DNA of 64,000 bases from Pseudomonas oryzicola. GTDB taxonomy: Bacteria > Pseudomonadota > Gammaproteobacteria > Pseudomonadales > Pseudomonadaceae. The notes below the pieces were generated by a model, which searched no databases, was not told where the DNA came from, and saw only the letters and a program-made list of their open reading frames with translations. Both the position numbers and the translations under genes were made by a program. Of this stretch, positions 34,921-43,132 are shown piece by piece. The stretch is taken from NCBI RefSeq assembly GCF_014269185.2, contig NZ_JABWRZ020000001.1, forward strand, positions 1,761,001 to 1,825,000. Reading direction: 5' to 3'. Numbering within the stretch: the stretch's first letter is position 1; every line of letters starts with the position of its first letter.

Positions 34921-35121
34921 AGCGCCGCCCGCGCGGCGCATCGCGGATAAATCCGCTCCCACATTTGTTGCAACGTGCCGAACCTGCGACGCCATGGTTG
35001 CCAGCCTTGGCGCTTGACTTGAGCCTTGCCAGCCGGCTGACAACCATGGCCGCACAGGCATGGCCACGCTGCAACAAATGTAGGAGCGGATTTATCCGCG
35101 ATGCGCCGCGCGGGCGGCGCT
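34921..35121. repeat. 201-bp nested palindrome, copy 1, upstream of fliL
   Basis: Arms of about 60 bases (34921-34979 and 35062-35121) are near-perfect reverse complements, with GCGCCGCCCGCGCGGCGCAT at the outer end and 'acatttgttgcaacg' at the inner end. Inside lies a second inverted repeat, GCCATGGTTG (34991-35000) / CAACCATGGC (35041-35050). A second copy of the same design and length lies at 40680-40881. Together with short flanks it fills the gap between fliK and fliL, leaving about 100 bases for the fliL promoter. Confidence 0.9.
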
Positions 35122-35156
35122 CGATTTCGCAGGCGCAAGATCCCTCAATGCCAAAT

Positions 35157-35173
35157 CTGGCATAACACTTGCT
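35157..35173 (+). promoter_or_regulatory. Sigma54 promoter of the fliL operon
   Basis: CTGGCATAACACTTGCT has GG at 35159-35160 and GC at 35171-35172 at the correct ten-base gap. It lies 51 bases before fliL and 36 bases after the palindrome. Confidence 0.85.
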
Positions 35174-35223
35174 CAAGCCAAGCCATCCTCCCTTGAACCC
35201 CCGATGGACGACGGATTATTGGC

Positions 35224-35721
35224 ATGGCGAAAAGCGAAGCAGTCAAAGACCCCGCCACTAAAGGCAAACTCAAGCTGATCCTGCTGGCGGTCGTCGGCCT
35301 GTTGCTGGCGATCGGCCTTTCGGTGGGCGCTACCTGGTTCATCATGCACAAGAGCGAGCCTGCCCCGGCCGCCGAGGCAACGGCCGGTAACGTCAAGCCT
35401 GCGGCGATCTACGAGCCGCTGGCCCCGGCCTTCGTGGTCAACTTCAACCAGAATGGTCGCCAGCGCTACATGCAGGTGAGCATCACCATGCAGGCGCGCA
35501 ACCAGGCCGACCTGGACGCCCTGAAGGTGCACATGCCGGTCATCCGCAACAACCTGGTGATGATGTTCTCCGGCCAAGGCTTCGATACCCTGGCCGGCAG
35601 CCCGGTCGGGCAGGAGATGCTGCGCCAGAAGGCCACCGCAGTGGTCCAGGAAGTGGCGCAGAAGGAAGTCGGCAAGCCGGTCGTCGACCAGCTGCTGTTC
35701 ACCAATTTCGTATTGCAGTAG
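35224..35721 (+). CDS. fliL: Flagellar basal body-associated protein FliL
   Basis: 165 aa. Single-pass inner membrane protein around the stator that supports torque. The membrane segment lies near residues 17-40 (LILLAVVGLLLAIGLSVGATWFI). The periplasmic stomatin-like part follows (YEPLAPAFVVNFNQNGRQRYMQVSI). The C-terminus VDQLLFTNFVLQ is the conserved end. The fliM start follows after nine bases. Confidence 0.94.
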   Translation: MAKSEAVKDPATKGKLKLILLAVVGLLLAIGLSVGATWFIMHKSEPAPAAEATAGNVKPAAIYEPLAPAFVVNFNQNGRQRYMQVSITMQARNQADLDALKVHMPVIRNNLVMMFSGQGFDTLAGSPVGQEMLRQKATAVVQEVAQKEVGKPVVDQLLFTNFVLQ

Positions 35722-35730
35722 GAGTCCGCA

Positions 35731-36699
35731 ATGGCCGTACAGGACCTGCTGTCCCAGGATGAAATCGATGCCTTGTTGCATGGCGTCGACGACGGGCTGG
35801 TGCAGACCGAGAGTGCCACCGAGCCTGGCAGCATCAAGAGCTACGACCTGACCAGCCAGGACCGTATCGTGCGGGGTCGCATGCCGACCCTGGAAATGAT
35901 CAACGAGCGCTTCGCCCGTTACACCCGTATCAGCATGTTCAACCTGCTGCGTCGCTCCGCCGACGTGGCAGTGGGTGGCGTGCAGGTGATGAAGTTCGGC
36001 GAGTACGTGCATTCGCTGTACGTGCCGACCAGCCTCAACCTGGTGAAGATCAAGCCGCTGCGCGGCACCTCGCTGTTCATCCTCGACGCCAAGCTGGTGT
36101 TCAAGCTGGTCGACAACTTCTTCGGCGGCGACGGCCGTCACGCCAAGATCGAAGGCCGCGAGTTCACCCCCACCGAACTGCGGGTGGTGCGCATGGTGCT
36201 GGACCAGTGCTTCGTCGACCTGCGGGAGGCCTGGCAGGCGATCATGCCGGTCACCTTCGAGTACATGAACTCCGAGGTCAACCCGGCCATGGCCAACATC
36301 GTCGGCCCCAGCGAGGCGGTAGTGGTATCGACCTTCCACATCGAACTGGACGGCGGTGGCGGCGACCTGCACGTGACCATGCCGTACTCGATGATCGAGC
36401 CAGTGCGGGAAATGCTCGACGCCGGCTTCCAGTCCGACCTGGACGACCAGGACGAGCGCTGGGTCAAGGCTCTGCGCGAGGACGTGCTGGACGTCGCCGT
36501 ACCGGTGAGCGCCACGGTTGCCCGGCGCCAACTGAAACTGCGCGACATCCTGCACATGCAGCCGGGCGACGTGATTCCGGTGGAGCTGCCCGAACACCTG
36601 GTGTTGCGCGCCAACGGCGTGCCTTCGTTCAAGGCGCGCCTGGGTTCGCACAAGGGCAACCTGGCGCTGCAGATCATCGACCCGATCGAACGCCGCTGA
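35731..36699 (+). CDS. fliM: Flagellar motor switch protein FliM
   Basis: 322 aa. C-ring protein that binds phosphorylated CheY and changes motor direction. The N-terminal CheY-binding peptide LLSQDEIDALLHG is at residues 6-18. The CheC-like middle domain holds the GGDG motif (NFFGGDGRHAKI). The C-terminal SpoA domain (LKLRDILHMQPGDVIPVELPEH) pairs with FliN. GGAGTCCGCA precedes the ATG at 35731. Confidence 0.97.
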   Translation: MAVQDLLSQDEIDALLHGVDDGLVQTESATEPGSIKSYDLTSQDRIVRGRMPTLEMINERFARYTRISMFNLLRRSADVAVGGVQVMKFGEYVHSLYVPTSLNLVKIKPLRGTSLFILDAKLVFKLVDNFFGGDGRHAKIEGREFTPTELRVVRMVLDQCFVDLREAWQAIMPVTFEYMNSEVNPAMANIVGPSEAVVVSTFHIELDGGGGDLHVTMPYSMIEPVREMLDAGFQSDLDDQDERWVKALREDVLDVAVPVSATVARRQLKLRDILHMQPGDVIPVELPEHLVLRANGVPSFKARLGSHKGNLALQIIDPIERR

Positions 36700-36746
36700 T
36701 GGCGCGCCGGTCGCTCATAACGTATTGAATGCCTGTCGAGGAAATC

Positions 36747-37217
36747 ATGGCTAACGAAAACGAGATCACCTCCCCAGAGGACCAGGCGCTGGCCGATGAA
36801 TGGGCTGCAGCACTGGAAGAAACCGGTGCAGCCGGCCAGGCCGACATCGATGCACTGCTGGGTGGCGACACCGCTGGCAGCGTCGGCGGCCCGGGTCGCT
36901 TGCCGATGGAAGAGTTCGCCAGCTCGCCGAAGCCGAGCGAGAACGTCAGCCTCGAAGGCCCGAACCTGGACGTGATCCTGGACATTCCGGTGAACATTTC
37001 CATGGAAGTGGGCAGCACCGAGATCAACATCCGCAACCTGCTGCAGCTCAACCAGGGTTCGGTCATCGAGCTGGACCGCCTGGCCGGTGAGCCGCTCGAT
37101 GTGCTGGTCAACGGCACGCTGATCGCCCATGGCGAAGTGGTGGTGGTCAACGAGAAGTTCGGCATTCGCCTGACCGACGTGATCAGCCCCAGCGAACGTA
37201 TCAAGAAGCTGCGCTGA
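36747..37217 (+). CDS. fliN: Flagellar motor switch protein FliN
   Basis: 156 aa from the ATG at 36747, chosen for GAGGAA just upstream; an ATG at 36729 would add six residues. The N-terminal stretch is acidic and contains QADIDALLGG at 31-40, a repeat of the FliM-type peptide. The C-terminal SpoA domain (ILDIPVNISMEVGSTEINIRNLLQLNQGSVIELDRLAGEPLDVLVNG) is complete. Forms the base of the C ring and docks FliH/FliI. Confidence 0.96.
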   Translation: MANENEITSPEDQALADEWAAALEETGAAGQADIDALLGGDTAGSVGGPGRLPMEEFASSPKPSENVSLEGPNLDVILDIPVNISMEVGSTEINIRNLLQLNQGSVIELDRLAGEPLDVLVNGTLIAHGEVVVVNEKFGIRLTDVISPSERIKKLR

Positions 37218-37229
37218 GTGAAGGGCACG

Positions 37230-37664
37230 ATGCGCGCCTGCCTGGCGTTCGCCGCGCTGCTTGCCAGCCAGGCCTGCCTGGCCGCGGCCACCCCGACGGC
37301 GACCCCGGCGGCTGCGCCTGGCAGCCTGGGCGGGCAGCTGGCGCAGATGGTTTTCGGCCTGCTGCTGGTGGTCGGCCTGATTTTCTTCCTGGCCTGGCTG
37401 CTGCGGCGCATGCAGGGGGCTGCGGTGAAGGGCGGGCAGGTGATCGAGATTGTCGGCAGCCGGGCCATAGGCCCGCGTGATCGCCTGTTGCTGGTGCAGG
37501 TGGGCAAGGCGCAGATCCTGATCGGCCATACCCCTGGCAGCATCGAGGCCTTGCATGTGCTGGCCGAACCCGTGGAAGTACCGGAAAGCGCCCGCCAGGC
37601 GACGCCGGAGTTCGCCCAGCGGCTGATGGAGCTGATGGGCAAGGACCCTAAGGACAAGAAGTGA
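37230..37664 (+). CDS. fliO: Flagellar biosynthetic protein FliO
   Basis: 144 aa from the ATG at 37230 (AAGGG upstream); a GTG directly after the fliN stop (37218) would add four residues. Residues 1-18 look like a cleavable signal peptide ([20 protein letters not shown]). A membrane segment follows near 40-60 ([24 protein letters not shown]) and a short cytoplasmic domain ([23 protein letters not shown]). FliO helps assemble the FliP ring of the export gate. TGATG overlap with fliP. Confidence 0.9.
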   Translation: MRACLAFAALLASQACLAAATPTATPAAAPGSLGGQLAQMVFGLLLVVGLIFFLAWLLRRMQGAAVKGGQVIEIVGSRAIGPRDRLLLVQVGKAQILIGHTPGSIEALHVLAEPVEVPESARQATPEFAQRLMELMGKDPKDKK

Positions 37665-38419
37665 TGAGCGGCGCGCTGCGTTTGTTGTTGATTCTGGCGC
37701 TGCTGCTGGCTGCGCCGCTGGCCCTGGCCGCCGACCCGCTGTCGATCCCGGCCATCACCCTGTCCAATACCGCGGACGGGCAGCAGGAATATTCGGTCAG
37801 CCTGCAGATCCTGCTGATCATGACGGCGCTCAGCTTCATCCCGGCGTTCGTCATCCTGATGACCAGCTTCACCCGCATCATCATCGTGTTCTCGATCCTG
37901 CGCCAGGCCCTGGGCCTGCAGCAGACGCCGTCGAACCAGCTGCTCACCGGCATGGCGCTGTTCCTCACCATGTTCATCATGGCGCCGGTGTTCGACCGGG
38001 TGAACCAGGATGCGCTGCAGCCGTACCTGAAGGAACAGATGACCGCCCAGCAGGCCATCGACAAGGCCCAGGGGCCGCTCAAGGACTTCATGCTGGCGCA
38101 AACCCGGCAAAGCGACCTCGACCTGTTCATGCGCCTGTCCAAGCGCACCGACATCGCCGGCCCGGACCAGGTCCCGCTGACGATCCTGGTGCCGGCGTTC
38201 GTCACTTCCGAGCTGAAGACCGCGTTCCAGATCGGTTTCATGATCTTCATCCCGTTCCTGATCATCGACATGGTGGTGGCCAGTGTGCTGATGGCCATGG
38301 GCATGATGATGCTGTCGCCGCTGATCATTTCGTTGCCGTTCAAGATCATGCTGTTCGTGCTGGTCGATGGTTGGGCGCTGATCATGGGCACCCTGGCCAG
38401 CAGTTTCGGCGGCGTCTGA
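37664..38419 (+). CDS. fliP: Flagellar type III export gate protein FliP
   Basis: 251 aa. Core of the export gate, with a cleaved signal peptide (residues 1-21, [19 protein letters not shown]). It has four membrane segments and the family blocks [28 protein letters not shown] and [34 protein letters not shown] lies near the end. The ATG at 37664 shares its first base with the fliO stop codon. Confidence 0.96.
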   Translation: MSGALRLLLILALLLAAPLALAADPLSIPAITLSNTADGQQEYSVSLQILLIMTALSFIPAFVILMTSFTRIIIVFSILRQALGLQQTPSNQLLTGMALFLTMFIMAPVFDRVNQDALQPYLKEQMTAQQAIDKAQGPLKDFMLAQTRQSDLDLFMRLSKRTDIAGPDQVPLTILVPAFVTSELKTAFQIGFMIFIPFLIIDMVVASVLMAMGMMMLSPLIISLPFKIMLFVLVDGWALIMGTLASSFGGV

Positions 38420-38440
38420 CGCCGTCAAGGAGAGCCGCCG

Positions 38441-38710
38441 ATGACCCCTGAAGTCGCTGTCGACCTGTTCCGCGATGCCTTGTGGCTGACCACCTTGATG
38501 GTGGCCGTGCTGGTGGTGCCGAGCCTGCTGGTGGGCCTGGTGGTGGCCATGTTCCAGGCTGCCACGCAGATCAACGAACAGACCTTGAGCTTTCTGCCGC
38601 GCCTGTTGGTGATGCTGGTCACGCTGATCGTTGCCGGGCCTTGGCTGGTACAGAAGTTCATGGAATACATCACCACGTTGTACACCAATATCCCGCAGCT
38701 GATCGGTTGA
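38441..38710 (+). CDS. fliQ: Flagellar type III export gate protein FliQ
   Basis: 89 aa with two membrane helices (LTTLMVAVLVVPSLLVGLVVAMFQAATQINEQTL and a second ending WLVQKFMEYI). Part of the FliPQR helical gate. AAGGAGAG lies before the ATG at 38441. The preceding gap of 21 bases is the only break between fliP and fliQ. Confidence 0.96.
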   Translation: MTPEVAVDLFRDALWLTTLMVAVLVVPSLLVGLVVAMFQAATQINEQTLSFLPRLLVMLVTLIVAGPWLVQKFMEYITTLYTNIPQLIG

Positions 38711-38717
38711 CCTGGCA

Positions 38718-39494
38718 ATGCTCGAGCTGACCGACACGCAGATCGGCACCTGGGTCGCCACCTTCATCCTGCCGTTGTTCAGGGTGACGGCGGTGCTGAT
38801 GACCATGCCGATATTCGGTACCCGCATGCTGCCGGCGCGGGTGCGCCTGTACGTGGCGTTGGCGATTACCGTGGTGATCGTGCCGGCGCTGCCGCCGCTG
38901 CCCGAGTTCGACCCGCTGAGCCTGCGCGGCCTGCTGCTGTGCGCCGAACAGATCATCGTTGGCGCGTTGTTCGGCCTGGCCCTGCAACTGCTGTTTCAGG
39001 CGTTCGTGGTGGCCGGGCAGATTGTCGCGGTGCAGATGGGCATGGCGTTCGCCTCGATGGTCGACCCGGGCAACGGCGTCAACGTCACGGTGGTCAGCCA
39101 GTTCATGACCATGCTGGTGAGCATCCTGTTCCTGTTGATGAACGGCCACCTGGTGGTGTTCGAGGTGCTGACGGAAAGTTTCACCACCTTGCCGGTGGGC
39201 AATGCGCTGGTGGTCAACCATTTCTGGGAGCTTGCCGGGCGCCTGGGGTGGGTATTTGCTGCCGGGCTGCTGCTGATCCTGCCGGTGATTGCTGCGTTGC
39301 TGGTGGTCAACATCGCCTTCGGCGTGATGACCCGTGCCGCGCCGCAGCTGAACATCTTCTCCATCGGCTTCCCGCTGACCCTGGTCCTGGGCATGTTCAT
39401 CTTCTGGGTCGGCCTGGCCGATATATTGTCCCACTACCAGGCATTGGCCAGCGAAGCGCTGCAATGGCTGCGTGATCTGGCGAGGGCGCGCTGA
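38718..39494 (+). CDS. fliR: Flagellar type III export gate protein FliR
   Basis: 258 aa with about six membrane segments. Completes the FliPQR gate. Conserved LPLFRVTAVLMTMPIFGTRMLPARVRLYVALAIT near the N-terminus and GQIVAVQMGMAFASMVDPGNG in the middle. Starts seven bases after fliQ. flhB starts two bases after its stop. Confidence 0.95.
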   Translation: MLELTDTQIGTWVATFILPLFRVTAVLMTMPIFGTRMLPARVRLYVALAITVVIVPALPPLPEFDPLSLRGLLLCAEQIIVGALFGLALQLLFQAFVVAGQIVAVQMGMAFASMVDPGNGVNVTVVSQFMTMLVSILFLLMNGHLVVFEVLTESFTTLPVGNALVVNHFWELAGRLGWVFAAGLLLILPVIAALLVVNIAFGVMTRAAPQLNIFSIGFPLTLVLGMFIFWVGLADILSHYQALASEALQWLRDLARAR

Positions 39495-39496
39495 GC

Positions 39497-40639
39497 ATGG
39501 CAGAAAGCGAGAGCGGCCAGGACAAGACCGAAGAGCCCACCGACAAGCGCAAGCGCGATGCTCGCGAGAAAGGCGAGATCGCGCGTTCCAAGGAACTGAA
39601 CACGGTGGCGGTGACCCTGGCCGGTGCCGGTGGCCTGCTGGCCTTCGGCGGCTACCTGGCCGAGACGCTGCTGGCGATGATGCGCATGAACTTCAGCCTG
39701 ACCCGCGAAATCATTGTCGACGAGCGGGCCATGGGGGCTTTCCTGCTGGCCTCGGGCAAGATGGCGATATGGGCCGCGCAGCCAGTGATGCTGCTGCTGT
39801 TCGTGATTTCCTTCGTGGCCCCGATTGCCCTCAGTGGTTTCCTGTTCTCCGGCAGCCTGCTGCAGCCCAAGTTTAGCCGCATGAACCCGCTGTCGGGGAT
39901 CAAGCGCATGTTCTCCATGCATGCCCTGACCGAACTGCTCAAGGCGCTGGCCAAGTTCTTCGTGATTCTGGTGGTGGCGGTGGTGGTATTGGCCAATGAC
40001 CGCCAGGCCCTGCTGTCGATTGCCAACGAGCCGCTGGAGCAGGCGATCATCCATAGCCTGCAGGTGGTGGGTTGGAGTGCCTTGTGGATGTCGGCCGGGT
40101 TGCTGTTGATCGCCGCGGCGGACGTGCCGTTCCAGCTCTGGCAGACGCACAAGAAACTGAAGATGACCAAGCAGGAAATCAAGGACGAGTACAAGGACAG
40201 CGAGGGCAAGCCCGAGGTCAAACAGCGTATTCGCCAGTTGCAGCGCGAAGTGTCGCAGCGGCGCATGATGGCGGCGGTGCCGCAGGCCGACGTGATCATC
40301 ACCAACCCCACGCACTATGCGGTGGCCCTGCAGTACGACCCGGAAAAGGGTGGCGCGGCGCCCCTGTTGCTGGCCAAGGGTACCGATTTCATTGCCTTGA
40401 AGATTCGCGAGATCGGCGCGGAGCACAAGATCCAGATCCTCGAATCGCCGGCCCTGGCGCGGGCGATCTATTACTCCACCGAGCTGGAGCAGGAAATTCC
40501 TGCCGGCTTGTACCTGGCGGTGGCGCAGGTGCTGGCCTATGTGTTCCAGATCCGCCAGTACCGCGCTGGCAAGGGCAAGCGGCCGGAGCCGTTGAAGGAC
40601 GACCTGCCGATTCCGCCAGACCTGCGGCGTGACAGCTGA
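39497..40639 (+). CDS. flhB: Flagellar export switch protein FlhB
   Basis: 380 aa. Four membrane helices wrap the gate, and the cytoplasmic domain self-cleaves within NPTH. The NPTHYAVALQYDP block is intact, so autocleavage and the substrate switch should be normal. The N-terminal GQDKTEEPTDKRKRDAREKGEIARSKEL is the family hallmark. FliK acts on it to end hook growth. A separate small FlhB-like gene lies at 58079-58420. Confidence 0.96.
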   Translation: MAESESGQDKTEEPTDKRKRDAREKGEIARSKELNTVAVTLAGAGGLLAFGGYLAETLLAMMRMNFSLTREIIVDERAMGAFLLASGKMAIWAAQPVMLLLFVISFVAPIALSGFLFSGSLLQPKFSRMNPLSGIKRMFSMHALTELLKALAKFFVILVVAVVVLANDRQALLSIANEPLEQAIIHSLQVVGWSALWMSAGLLLIAAADVPFQLWQTHKKLKMTKQEIKDEYKDSEGKPEVKQRIRQLQREVSQRRMMAAVPQADVIITNPTHYAVALQYDPEKGGAAPLLLAKGTDFIALKIREIGAEHKIQILESPALARAIYYSTELEQEIPAGLYLAVAQVLAYVFQIRQYRAGKGKRPEPLKDDLPIPPDLRRDS

Positions 40640-40679
40640 CAGGTGCCCGCCTTGGAACAGTTGGTGCCTGTGAGATCGG

Positions 40680-40881
40680 GCGCCGCTCGCGCGGCGCATC
40701 GCGGATGAAATCCGCTCCTACATTTGTTGCAACGTGCCGAACCTGTTACGCCATGGCCGCCTGCCTTGGTGCCGGTCTTGAGCGTTGCAAACCCGCTGAC
40801 AACCATGGCCTCACAGGCATGGTCACGTTGCAACAAACGTAGGAGCGGATTTCATCCGCGATGCGCCGCGCGGGCGGCGCT
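40680..40881. repeat. 202-bp nested palindrome, copy 2, upstream of flhA
   Basis: Same architecture as the element at 34921-35121: outer GCGCCGC...GCGGCGC ends, 'ggatgaaatccgctcctac' and 'gtaggagcggatttcatcc' in the arms, inner 'catttgttgcaacg' and 'cgttgcaacaaacg'. The ~80-base centre is also conserved with copy 1 (GAACCTG..ACGCCATGG, GCTGACAACCATGGCC, CACAGGCATGG). It fills most of the flhB-flhA gap. Confidence 0.9.
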
Positions 40882-40919
40882 CGGTCTCACTGCCTCTAAA
40901 TCCCTCAATCCGGACAAAG

Positions 40920-40936
40920 TTGGAAAGCTTCTTGCA
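40920..40936 (+). promoter_or_regulatory. Sigma54 promoter of flhA
   Basis: TTGGAAAGCTTCTTGCA has GG at 40922-40923 and GC at 40934-40935 with the ten-base gap and a full TTGCA -12 box. It lies 56 bases before the GTG of flhA. The stretch TCCCTCAAT shortly upstream (40901-40909) also occurs upstream of the fliL site (35141-35149). Confidence 0.82.
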
Positions 40937-40991
40937 AAGCCACGCCCAGGCGCCCCAGGGGCGTCAAAGTTTTGCATCAAGAGGACTCGTG

Positions 40992-43121
40992 GTGGATCGC
41001 ACTCAGTTAATCAGCAACGCCCGTCACAACCTGGCCGGGCTCGGCCGGGGCAACCTGGGTGTGCCGCTGTTGCTGCTGGTGATGTTGGCAATGATGATGT
41101 TGCCGATACCGCCGTTCCTGCTCGACGTGTTCTTCACCTTCAACATCGCCCTGTCGATCGTGGTGCTGCTGGTGTGCGTGTACGCCTTGCGCCCGCTCGA
41201 CTTCGCCGCGTTCCCCACCATCCTGCTGGTGGCCACGCTGCTGCGCCTGGCCCTGAACGTGGCCTCCACCCGCGTGGTGATGCTGCACGGCCAGGAGGGC
41301 CACGGCGCTGCCGGCAAGGTGATCCAGGCCTTCGGCGAGGTGGTGATCGGCGGTAACTATGTGGTCGGCGCCGTGGTGTTCGCCATCCTCATGATCATCA
41401 ACTTCGTGGTGGTGACCAAGGGTGCCGGGCGAATCTCGGAAGTGAGCGCGCGATTCACCCTCGATGCCATGCCCGGCAAGCAGATGGCCATCGATGCCGA
41501 CCTCAACGCCGGCCTGATCGACCAGGCCCAGGCCAAGCACCGCCGTGCCGAGGTGGCCCAGGAGGCCGAGTTCTACGGCTCGATGGACGGTGCCAGCAAA
41601 TTCGTTCGCGGTGACGCCATCGCCGGCCTGCTGATCCTGTTCATCAACCTGATCGGCGGCATGCTGATCGGCATGCTGCAGCACGGCATGAGCTTCGGTG
41701 ATGCCGGCAAGGTGTACGCCTTGCTGACCATTGGTGACGGTTTGGTGGCGCAGTTGCCGTCACTGCTGCTGTCTACCGCCGCCGCCATCATGGTCACCCG
41801 CGCCTCGGGCTCCGAGGACATGGGCAAGCTGATCAACCGGCAGATGTTCGATTCGCCCAAGGCCCTGGCGGTGTCCGGGGCGCTGATGATCGTCATGGGC
41901 CTGGTGCCGGGCATGCCGCATATCGCCTTCCTCAGCCTCGGCCTGCTGGCCGGCGGTGGCGCCTACCTGGTGTGGAAGAAACAACAGAAGGCCAAGCTCG
42001 AGGCGCAGAGAGAAGCCCAGCGCCAGCAGGACCTGCTGCCTTCGCCACAGCGTGCGCAGGAAACCAAGGAGCTGGGCTGGGACGACGTCACGCCCATCGA
42101 CATGATCGGCCTGGAGGTCGGCTACCGGCTGATTCCGCTGGTCGACCGCAACCAGGGTGGCCAGTTGCTGGCGCGGATCAAGGGCGTGCGCAAGAAGCTC
42201 TCGCAAGACCTGGGCTTCCTCATGCCCACCGTGCACATCCGTGACAACCTCGACCTGCAGCCCAGCGCCTATCGCCTGACCCTGATGGGGGTGATCCTGG
42301 CCGAGGCGGAGATCTACCCGGACCGCGAGCTGGCCATCAACCCGGGCCAGGTGTTCGGTACCCTCAACGGCATCGCCGCGCGCGACCCGGCGTTTGGCCT
42401 GGAAGCGGTGTGGATCGACGTCGGCCAGCGCGCCCAGGCGCAGTCGCTGGGCTATACCGTGGTCGATGCCAGTACCGTGGTGGCTACCCACCTCAACCAG
42501 ATCCTGCAGAAGCACTGCCACGAGCTGATCGGCCACGAAGAGGTCCAGCAATTGCTGCAGGTGCTGGCCAAGGCTTCGCCTAAACTTGCCGAAGAACTGG
42601 TGCCGGGTGTCATTTCCTTGTCGGGCCTGCTGAAAGTGCTGCAAGCGCTGTTGTCGGAGCAGGTGCCGGTGCGCGATATTCGCAGTATTGCCGAGGCGAT
42701 CGCCAACAACGCCAGCAAGAGTCAAGATACCGCCGCGCTGGTGGCGGCGGTGCGCGTCGGATTGTGTCGCGCCATCGTGCAAAGCATTGTCGGCGTTGAG
42801 TCGGAGCTGCCAGTGATTACTCTGGAGCCAAGGTTGGAACAGATTTTGCTCAATAGTCTGCAAAGGGCCGGGCAAGGTCAGGAAGACGGTGTTCTTCTGG
42901 AACCGAGCATGGCCGAGAAGCTGCAGCGTTCGCTGATCGAAGCGGCCCAGCGCCAGGAAATGCAGGGCCAGCCGGCCATCCTCCTGGTTGCCGGCCCGAT
43001 CCGCGCCATGCTGTCGCGTTTCGGTCGCCTGGCTGTACCGAATTTGCATGTTCTGGCGTATCAGGAAATACCGGACAACAAGCAAGTCACCATCGTTGCC
43101 ACCGTGGGCCCTAACGGCTGA
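40992..43121 (+). CDS. flhA: Flagellar type III export protein FlhA
   Basis: 709 aa. Large export-gate component with eight N-terminal membrane helices and a cytoplasmic ring that docks chaperones and substrates. GTG at 40992 follows GAGGA by six bases and gives the standard N-terminus MDRTQLISNARHNLAGLGRGN. An upstream TTG in frame at 40920 lies inside the sigma54 promoter and is rejected. The FHIPEP hallmark region (ALRPLDFAAFPTILLVATLLRLALN, then AGRISEVSARFTLDAMPGKQMAIDADLNAG) is intact. flhF follows after 11 bases. Confidence 0.96.
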   Translation: MDRTQLISNARHNLAGLGRGNLGVPLLLLVMLAMMMLPIPPFLLDVFFTFNIALSIVVLLVCVYALRPLDFAAFPTILLVATLLRLALNVASTRVVMLHGQEGHGAAGKVIQAFGEVVIGGNYVVGAVVFAILMIINFVVVTKGAGRISEVSARFTLDAMPGKQMAIDADLNAGLIDQAQAKHRRAEVAQEAEFYGSMDGASKFVRGDAIAGLLILFINLIGGMLIGMLQHGMSFGDAGKVYALLTIGDGLVAQLPSLLLSTAAAIMVTRASGSEDMGKLINRQMFDSPKALAVSGALMIVMGLVPGMPHIAFLSLGLLAGGGAYLVWKKQQKAKLEAQREAQRQQDLLPSPQRAQETKELGWDDVTPIDMIGLEVGYRLIPLVDRNQGGQLLARIKGVRKKLSQDLGFLMPTVHIRDNLDLQPSAYRLTLMGVILAEAEIYPDRELAINPGQVFGTLNGIAARDPAFGLEAVWIDVGQRAQAQSLGYTVVDASTVVATHLNQILQKHCHELIGHEEVQQLLQVLAKASPKLAEELVPGVISLSGLLKVLQALLSEQVPVRDIRSIAEAIANNASKSQDTAALVAAVRVGLCRAIVQSIVGVESELPVITLEPRLEQILLNSLQRAGQGQEDGVLLEPSMAEKLQRSLIEAAQRQEMQGQPAILLVAGPIRAMLSRFGRLAVPNLHVLAYQEIPDNKQVTIVATVGPNG

Positions 43122-43132
43122 GGTAGTGGATA

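Noticed and set aside
34921..40881. The two long palindromes as insertion sequences or parts of a composite transposon
   Set aside because: Neither contains a coding region or transposase, no target duplication was seen, and the genes between them are ordinary flagellar genes in their normal order.
40920..40991. Earlier TTG start for flhA
   Set aside because: The codon is part of the sigma54 promoter itself, so it cannot be in the mRNA; GTG 40992 has a good ribosome-binding site and the family N-terminus.
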